Notes under the pieces: model-generated
Databases searched by the model: none
The model's input: the letters and a program-made list of their open reading frames with translations, nothing else
Told to the model about the DNA's origin: nothing
Shown: piece after piece, positions 57,966-64,000 of the stretch
Layout: each line of letters begins with the position of its first letter
Numbering within the stretch: the stretch's first letter is position 1
Made by a program: the position numbers and the translations under genes
Origin: Gari tellinella
Lineage: Eukaryota > Mollusca > Bivalvia > Cardiida > Psammobiidae
Reading direction: 5' to 3'
Assembly: GCA_922989275.2 (NCBI GenBank)
Contig: OV277856.1
Coordinates: 82,045,038-82,109,037, forward strand
DNA: 64,000 nt

Positions 57966-59310
57966 AGCTCGACTTTTTCAAAAAGTCGAGCTATTGTCGT
58001 CACCCTGTCGTCTGCGTCTGCGTCAGCGTCTGCGTCGGTTAAGTTTTTTGCTTAAGGTTTTTGTAAGAGTTGATTTCTCAATAACTAACAAAGGTATCCA
58101 TTTGAAACTTGGAATAGTTGTTCAGTATCAAAAGTGCAACTCATTACAACAAGGCAGGTAACCCTGGGATTTGTCATTTCAGAGTTATTGCCCTTGTTTA
58201 AGTTACTTAAAAATTGTAAATTAACATATCTCAATAACTAGCAAAGGTATCCATTTGAAACTTGGAATAGTTGTTCAGTATCAAAAGGGCAACTCATTAC
58301 AACAAAGCAGGTAACCCTGGGATTTGTCATTTCAGAGTTATTGCCCTTGTTTTATTTACTTTAAAATTATAAATTAACATATCTCAATAACTATAAAAGA
58401 TATCCATTTGAAACTTTGAATACTTTTTCAGTATCAAAAGGGCAACTCATTACAACAAGACAGGTAACCCTGAGATTTGTCATTTCAGAGTTATTGCCCT
58501 TGTTTTATTTACTTAAAAATTGTAAATTAACATATCTAAATAACTATGAAAGATATTAACTTGAAACTTTAAACAGTTATTAAGTATCAAAAGGGCAACT
58601 AATTACATTAAGGCAGGTAACTCTGGGATTTGTCAGTTCAGAGTTATTGCCCTTTTTTATTTACTTCAAAATTGTAAATTAACATATCTAAATAACAATG
58701 AAAGATATTAACTTGAAACTTTAAATAGTTATTCAGTATCAGAAGGGCAACTCATTACAACAAGACAGGTAACCCTGAGGTTTGGGTATCCAGAGTTATT
58801 GCCCTTGTTTTATTTACTTAAAAGTTATAAATTAAAATATCTAAATAACTATGGAAGATATTAACTTGAAACTTTGAATACTTGTTAAGTATCAAAAGGA
58901 CAACTCATTTCAACAAGGTAGGTTACTCTATGATTTGTAATTCCAGAGTAATTGCCCTTGATTTATTTACTTAAAACTTGTAAATTGAAATATCTTAATA
59001 ACTGTCAAAGGTATTAACTTGAAACTATAAACTTGTGATATATCAAAAGGGCAACTCATTCAAACAAGAAAGGTGATCCGGGATGTGCCATTCCAGAGTT
59101 ATTGTCCTTGTTTTGACTTATAGTTTACTTTAAATGGAATGTAGACTGTCCAAGTATGTTTGAGTTGTTGTTGCTTACAAATTTCTATGATCAGATTCAA
59201 TAGGGCATTAAACACCCATACACATTCTTAAGTTTGAAAAATGTAGCTGTCTCAAGTATATGAAAGTCGAGCGTCCAGCACCCGTTTGCGGTGCTCTCGT
59301 TTCATTCATC
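57966..59310 (+). mobile_element. Repeat-core element with GCTCGACTTTTTCAAAAAGTCGAGC-type hairpin
   Basis: Starts with a palindrome (arms GCTCGACTTTTT and AAAAAGTCGAGC), then a GTCTGCGTCTGCGTC tract, then about seven units of about 155 bp ('TTAACATATCTCAATAACTA', 'CAAAAGGGCAACTCATTACA', 'CAGAGTTATTGCCCTTG'). Ends near a small hairpin AGCACCCGTTTGCGGTGCT. No transposase. Confidence 0.78.
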
Positions 59311-59398
59311 ATAAACAGCTCTTCCAAAAAAACAATGTTAGAAAAAAAGTTTAATACTTTTAAAAATTGGCTTATGACATTGATGCACCCTTAAGACA

Positions 59399-59492
59399 GG
59401 TGACTGCTTAAAGCAGTGTGAAAGTGAAACAGAAGGCTCCTACAGGAGCTTTCTGTTTCACTTTCACATTGCGTTAAGCTGTCACCTGTCTT
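59399..59492. repeat. Palindrome family B, CTCC variant
   Basis: 'AAAGTGAAACAGAAGGCTCC' returns as 'GGAGCTTTCTGTTTCACTTT', with outer CAGGTGACTGCTTAA against TTAAGCTGTCACCTG. A similar copy is at 53512-53592. Confidence 0.92.
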
Positions 59493-59755
59493 TTATACAG
59501 ACAATTAGTCTTCTTTTTAGTGGTCGTAATAGAGAGGTTCTACTGTATAACGATATGAATGGTGGAGAATATTGTGCGTGTATTTATTGATCTGTATATT
59601 TGCCTGTCCTAGGTCAACTTACTATATGATAGTGATTGTAACAATGTCAGTGGTAATTTTACCGGCACATCCCGAGTGCCATACTCATTAAAATGGCCAG
59701 GGACTCGATATTTAAAAAGTTGCTAGTCCCATGGACCCATAGCTTCTGGCCTTTA

Positions 59756-61530
59756 TTAGGGCCCCACCGAGAGGTGGGTGCCCTATAGTAATCGCCCAGT
59801 CCGTCGGTCAGTCTGTCCGACTTTTCCTTGTCCCAGGGTTCGAATTTAAGATCGCATACTCGCAAAATGCGAGTGGAATTTGTAAATTGCAAGTGATTTT
59901 TCCACCAACTCGCAAAAAAATGCGAGTACGGTTTTTCAGACAGCTAAACACAGTATAGCGTCTGTAAGGCTATGCTCGGTTTATTCCGTAACATTTCGAG
60001 TGGCGGAAATGGACGAGTAGACAAGCGAATACTTTTCGTAAGCCAATCATAGCTTCTCGGGCAGTTTTAACCTCTTTTTTGTCTGTAAGAATGACGTAAT
60101 GACGGACTTTCCCAATTCTCATTGGCTAATGAAACGCGCACTTTGCTACTTCGGAGTTCTGATGTGTAAACAATTCTTATCACACAACCGAAACTGTTCT
60201 TCAAAGACGAGGCCATTTAAAAGACTCGCACGAGTACAAGTATACTTCTAATTCTACTGTGACATACTGTTTATTAACCACAGCCCTGAAATATACGTCA
60301 AGTTAAAAAAACGTTTGTATCGTAGACGGATTGGCAATCTAAACCTGACCTAATTTTCGAGTAATGAAATCGTGTGCGGTCTGCATAGTGCATACAGCAT
60401 GCATTCTCCCCAATATCATAAAATGTAAGAAAAATACTCCTTTGTTATGTACACATAGATATGAAAATCAAGATATTATCCCTTGTCAGCTGTAACCACA
60501 AATGTACAATTATGAAATACACAAAGTGTAGGTAGATCGTATTTGATTTCTACACGTCTGTATCGGGTTAAAAGTTAAAACATACATGTTCAGAATGACA
60601 GTTTAACTTTCGCGAGTAGTTTTTGCATTTTGCGAGTAAGTTTAAAAGTCACTCGCAAAAAAATGCAAGTGTAATTTTTAGCTAATTTCTAACCCTGTGT
60701 CCGCTCTCTAAGTCGAGTAATTTTTATCCAATCTTCACCAAACTTAATGAAAATGTGTATTAGTATAATATCTAGGCCAAGTTCGATAATTACCCAAATC
60801 GCATAAGGCATGTTTGAGTTATTGCCCTTGAATTATTAAAAAATGGCTGTTTCAGCCTTGTCCGCTCTCTAACTCGATGAGTTTTTATCCAATCTTCACC
60901 AAACTTAATGAAAATGTGTATTAGTATAATATCTAGGCCAAGTTCGATAATTACCCAAATCGCATAAGGCATGTTTGAGTTATTGCCCTTGAATTATTAA
61001 AAAATGGCTGTTTCAGCCTTGTCCGCTCTCTAACTTGAGTAGTTTTTATCCAATCTTCACCAAACTTAATGAAAATGTGTATTAGTATAAAATCTAGGCC
61101 AAGTTTGATAATTACTCAGATCGCATAAAGCATGTTGGAGTTATACCCCTTGAATTATTAAAAAATGGCTGTTTCAGCCTTGTCCACTTTCTAACAAAAA
61201 TATTTTGTATTGGATATTCATCAAACTTACTGAAAATGTTTATTGGTATATAATCTAGGTCAAGTATGACAATTACCCAAATCGCCTATGGCACATCAGT
61301 GTTATTGCCCTTCAATTATTAAAAGATCTAATCTTCACTAAACTTGCTGAAAATGTTTATTGGTATGAAATCTAAGCCAAGTTCGATAACTACTCAAATC
61401 GCATAAGGCAATTCAGAGTTATTGTCCTTGAATTATAAAAAAATGACTGTTTCAGCCTTGTCCGCTTTCTTAACACAAACATTTTATATTGGATCTTTAC
61501 AAAACTTGCTGAAAATGTTTATTAGTATAA
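59756..61530 (+). mobile_element. Repeat-core element interrupted by a nested element
   Basis: Opens with GCCCCACCGAGAGGTGGGTGC (stem CCCACC/GGTGGG) and CAGTCCGTCGGTCAGTC. It is interrupted at 59834-60697, then continues from 60703 with five to six units of about 150 bp ('CGCTCTCTAA', 'ATCTTCACCAAACTTAATGA', 'GAGTTATTGCCCTTGAATTA'). The units match the inverted arrays at 9900-11600. Confidence 0.8.
59834..60697. mobile_element. 864-bp nested TIR element, hAT-like
   Basis: Ends CAGGGTTCGAATTTA and TAATTTCTAACCCTG (imperfect inverted repeats), with an exact 5-bp duplication TGTCC on both sides (59829-59833, 60698-60702). Just inside each end are palindromic ACTCGCAAAA(AAA)TGCGAGT words, in both orientations, as expected of transposase-binding sites. 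No ORF. CAGGG ends suggest hAT; 5-6-bp duplications occur in some hAT groups. Confidence 0.8.
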
Positions 61531-61634
61531 AATCTGCAGTTTTATCTTGTGCCTTTCTCCTCCTGACTCCTTTTGTGGGGCCCTTTCTGACTGGTCAGTA
61601 TTCTAGTGAACCTATTACTCATAAGCAAAAAGTA

Positions 61635-61716
61635 TCTTAAAGAAGGTTGAAAGTAAAGCAGAATGTGCCTTAAGGCACATTCTGCTTTACTTTCAGCCTG
61701 CTTTAAGTAGTCACCT
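61635..61716. repeat. Palindrome family B
   Basis: 'GAAAGTAAAGCAGAATGTGCC' shortened to GAAAGTAAAGCAGAATGTGC pairs with GCACATTCTGCTTTACTTTC around CTTAAG. Here the arms carry GTGC/GCAC where other copies have GCGC/GCGC, a paired change. Confidence 0.93.
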
Positions 61717-61878
61717 TTCTTCAAAACTAGAAATAAGTTATTAGATATTGGGTTAAGTTTTCACCTCAAGGACTGAATGTTTGTCTCAAGGACCCATTGT
61801 TTTACAGAATGTGCATCCCGAGGATTCATTCATTTGATTACTAAAATTATCACTGCAATGATATATTTCTCTCTCTAG

Positions 61879-62016
61879 GACACTGATTCTGATGTGGCTA
61901 AAGTGTTTATAGAAGTTGCCTCAGGTATTGATGACATTCCATTCCTCGTTACCTCCAACGCTGATGTCATGAAAGAGCATGATATGTCATCCGATGGAGT
62001 TATCCTGTTCAAAAAG
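61879..62016 (+). CDS. P4HB: Protein disulfide isomerase, exon 4
   Basis: Acceptor TCTCTCTCTAG; donor AAAAAG|GTACAG; phase 0 at both ends; 46 codons. The peptide DTDSDVAKVFIEVASGIDDI, then 'PFLVTSN' and 'DGVILFKK', is the b-domain core of PDIA1-type enzymes (known form: 'F-x-x-A-A-x-x-I-D-D-I-P-F' and 'D-G-V-V-L-F-K-K'). Confidence 0.96.
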
Positions 62017-62164
62017 GTACAGTGGTTTTTTGCGATCCATTAGATGAATTTGTCTGTTAACAGTTTAATACATATATAGCTTGTTTTTAATATTGAAGCA
62101 GACTAAAAATAAAGTAGAAAAGTTCCTCTAGAAGCTTTCTGTCTTGTGTTTCCTATAGCATAAT

Positions 62165-62375
62165 TGCTCTTCATTAGGACCCCGTCTATTGTCCCAAGTC
62201 AGATTCTAAAATTCTCAACTATTTATTTCTCCATCTAATAATGTCCAATTGGTTTGAAAAGACGATTCCAAGGACATGTCACAAAACAGGATTAGATGGA
62301 GAAATCGGATATTAGATGTGTTTTCTCATTTTACTAACAATCGTTTTAGTTGTATGACGTTTCCTAAGACTGACC
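62165..62375. repeat. MITE family C core, degenerate
   Basis: 'TTTCTCCATCTAATAATGTC' to 'GGATTAGATGGAGAAAT', with GGTTTGAAAAGACGATTCC at the turn. The GGGGCCCG ends are gone. Confidence 0.7.
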
Positions 62376-62493
62376 CCTTGATCTGTTAGAAGCATAACAA
62401 GGTATAGTAAAGGCATCAAGACATTCTTATTGGCAAGAGATAATTGTTAACCCAATACCCCATAGCCTGGTTTAAGTTTTGAAAATAGGTGAC

Positions 62494-62568
62494 CACTTAA
62501 AACAGGTTGAAAGAAAAGCAGAATGTGCCTTATGGCACATTCTGCTTTACTTTCAGCCTGCTTTAAGC
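62494..62568. repeat. Palindrome family B
   Basis: 'AAAGCAGAATGTGCC' returns as 'GGCACATTCTGCTTT', inside AAACAGGTTGAAAG and CTTTCAGCCTGCTTT. In PDI intron 4. Confidence 0.92.
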
Positions 62569-62756
62569 TTCAATCTTCTAGTATATAGCAAATATTTCTT
62601 ATTATACATATTCATAACTGTATAAATTGGAACGATTTTCTTCCGTGAAGGAATAAATTAAAGGCATAAAAGGGCATATTTATGGGGCGATGGGTTAAGG
62701 TATTGGAATATTTGTTCGTTGGGAACCAGCACCAATGTGTACCGTTCTATTTGTAG

Positions 62757-62861
62757 TTTGATGAGGGCAAGGTTGCGTTTAAGGAAGAATTTACTGCTGA
62801 GAACTTGAAGAACTTTATCTCTGGAAACAGTCTGCCACTCGTTATTGAGTTCACTCAGGAG
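62757..62861 (+). CDS. P4HB: Protein disulfide isomerase, exon 5
   Basis: Acceptor TCTATTTGTAG; donor CAGGAG|GTAAGA; phase 0; 35 codons. [20 protein letters not shown], then '[15 protein letters not shown]'. This is the b to b' junction of PDIA1 (known form 'F-D-E-G-R' and '[10 protein letters not shown]'). The reading frame leaves the window open. Confidence 0.96.
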
Positions 62862-62989
62862 GTAAGAAATCAACTCTCATTGGCTGCATGATCATAAAAT
62901 GCTGTAAGTTATTAACTTGGTCAAATCTGTACTGAGCGGTCTTCAAACCCAAACTCATATAATAACTCTTGCAAAGTATTTAGACATGT

Positions 62990-63065
62990 GACTGCTTAAG
63001 CAGGAAGAGATTAAAGCAGAACACTCCTGAAGGAGATTTCTGCTTGGCCCTATCCTGCTTAACCC
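62990..63065. repeat. Palindrome family B, shortened
   Basis: 'GCAGAACACTCCTGAAGGAG' and 'ATTTCTGCTT' with TTAAGCAGG/CCTGCTTAA outer arms. Confidence 0.78.
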
Positions 63066-63293
63066 TATCAACCCTACAGCCCTCCGTAGAGATTACTAAT
63101 TACACATGCAAACAGTGTAGACCCTGATCTGATCAGGGTCTGCACTCTTTGATATTTTCATTGGTTTTGTCGTCATACTAAAAAATGAAACAGACTGGTT
63201 CAAAATACCTGTACTAGAAGAGTCCAAAAGGATTGTAAATACCAACAGGAGAAATTTAGGGTTAATAGTGGTATTATAACTTATATGGAGAAA

Positions 63294-63489
63294 TACAGTT
63301 GAACTTAGATACCTCAAACTCACTTAACTGGAACTATCTGATAGTTCGACATATGAGCTGCATTATTTCATGCTCAGTTCAGTCGAACATACCAATATTT
63401 CAAAGTTAAAACGTGGCTTAGCCACGTTTTAACTTTGAAATACGGGTATGTTCGACTTTACCGAGTTTGAGATATCGAAGTTCGAATGT
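63294..63489. repeat. TCGAA-rich palindrome family E
   Basis: Centre 'AAAACGTGGCTTAGCCACGTTTT', given as AAAACGTGGC and GCCACGTTTT around TTA. Outer 'TACAGTTGAACTTAGATACC' pairs loosely with 'GAGATATCGAAGTTCGA'. In PDI intron 5. Confidence 0.85.
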
Positions 63490-64000
63490 AGATTATTAAT
63501 GCTCTTCTTGAGTGTTAATGCTCCTGTTGAGAGGAACAGGTTCAGATGGATGGCAGCTAAATGCTGATAAAAATATGTATAAAAGCCTTTGTTGGAGCTT
63601 TTTGTAGAACTTTTATTCTGCATATGAACAGCTGTGTGTCTCTAAGGTCTCATAATAGAATATTTTGGCAATGACTGGTTTAACTATATTTAAACGTGTC
63701 TGAAGGTTAAGTTTGCTCAAGGAAACTAACCCAATTATCTAACTTGGCAATTTACGTTCACAAAGGAAGCAAATTAAACAATGTCATACTTAAATAAGTT
63801 GTCGTTTTATGTCACTTCAAACAAGTTTTCATGAAAGTTGCCATTTTCCACAAGTAAAAAAACAGTTACCAATCCAGGCACAAACACATTTGTATGGATA
63901 AAATGCAGATTTACTTGGCATCTAGTTCTGATCAAAACTGTTTGATAAAGACAACAATATTTGCTATAACCCATGAGAAAGTTTAACCCTTTCCCCCATA
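63490..64000 (+). other. PDI intron 5, continuing past the edge
   Basis: AT-rich noncoding sequence. No further exon is visible before the window ends. Confidence 0.7.

Larger units (their letters stand above)
55905..61878 (+). other. PDI intron 3 (6.0 kb)
   Basis: Contains three large repeat-core elements (56110-56785, 57966-59310, 59756-61530), a G-type hairpin at 56811-56880, B hairpins at 59399-59492 and 61635-61716, and unremarkable AT-rich DNA (56880-57960). Confidence 0.85.

Overview
The window is eukaryotic and most likely from a marine bivalve mollusc. That placement is inferred from AT-rich, gene-poor DNA with long introns, spliced animal-type exons with GT-AG boundaries, and a heavy load of palindromic MITEs, tRNA-derived SINE heads and ~150-bp 'GAGTTATTGCCCTT' repeat elements. 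No prokaryotic operons, CRISPR arrays or rRNA genes are present. Most open frames are chance or repeat-derived.

Three host genes are supported. (1) At 303-556 (+) is the last coding exon of a gene with a C-terminal PAN/Apple-like domain; the rest lies off the left edge. (2) At 19660-22188 (+) is a three-exon secreted glutathione peroxidase whose catalytic residue is an in-frame TGA (19864-19866), so it is a selenoprotein. A decayed duplicate of its exon-2 end plus intron 2 lies 16 kb upstream at 4706-5330. (3) At 46331-62861 and beyond (+) are the first five coding exons of a classical protein disulfide isomerase (PDIA1/P4HB type), with a signal peptide, a CGHC active site and a near-consensus ER-stress element ~110 bp before its ATG. 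A 753-bp tandem duplication in its intron 1 carries a truncated second copy of the active-site exon. A 143-aa minus-strand ORF (9466-9897) resembles a protein family found with Maverick/Polinton-like virus-derived elements, but appears internally shortened.

Layout: 1-300 is an 86-bp tandem repeat with CRE palindromes leading into the PAN exon. 557-9300 is noncoding, with a decayed minus-strand coding relic (3400-4590), the GPx ghost copy and simple or short tandem repeats. 9.4-11.6 kb holds the virus-like ORF beside an inverted pair of ~150-bp repeat arrays. 13.06-16.06 kb is a 42-bp minisatellite of about 70 units ending in one inverted unit. 16-46 kb is the GPx gene in a dense field of small palindromic and TIR elements (families A to I in the feature list). 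46-64 kb is the PDI gene, whose introns hold hAT-like elements with target-site duplications, a Tc1-like element, tRNA-like SINE heads and three large repeat-core elements.

If expressed as inferred, GPx would reduce peroxides in the secretory or extracellular space and PDI would catalyse disulfide formation in the ER lumen. They are 24 kb apart and nothing shows co-regulation. The most unusual material is in the repeats: inverted-repeat families whose two arms vary together between copies, nested insertions with readable target duplications, and several large elements sharing one unusual layout.
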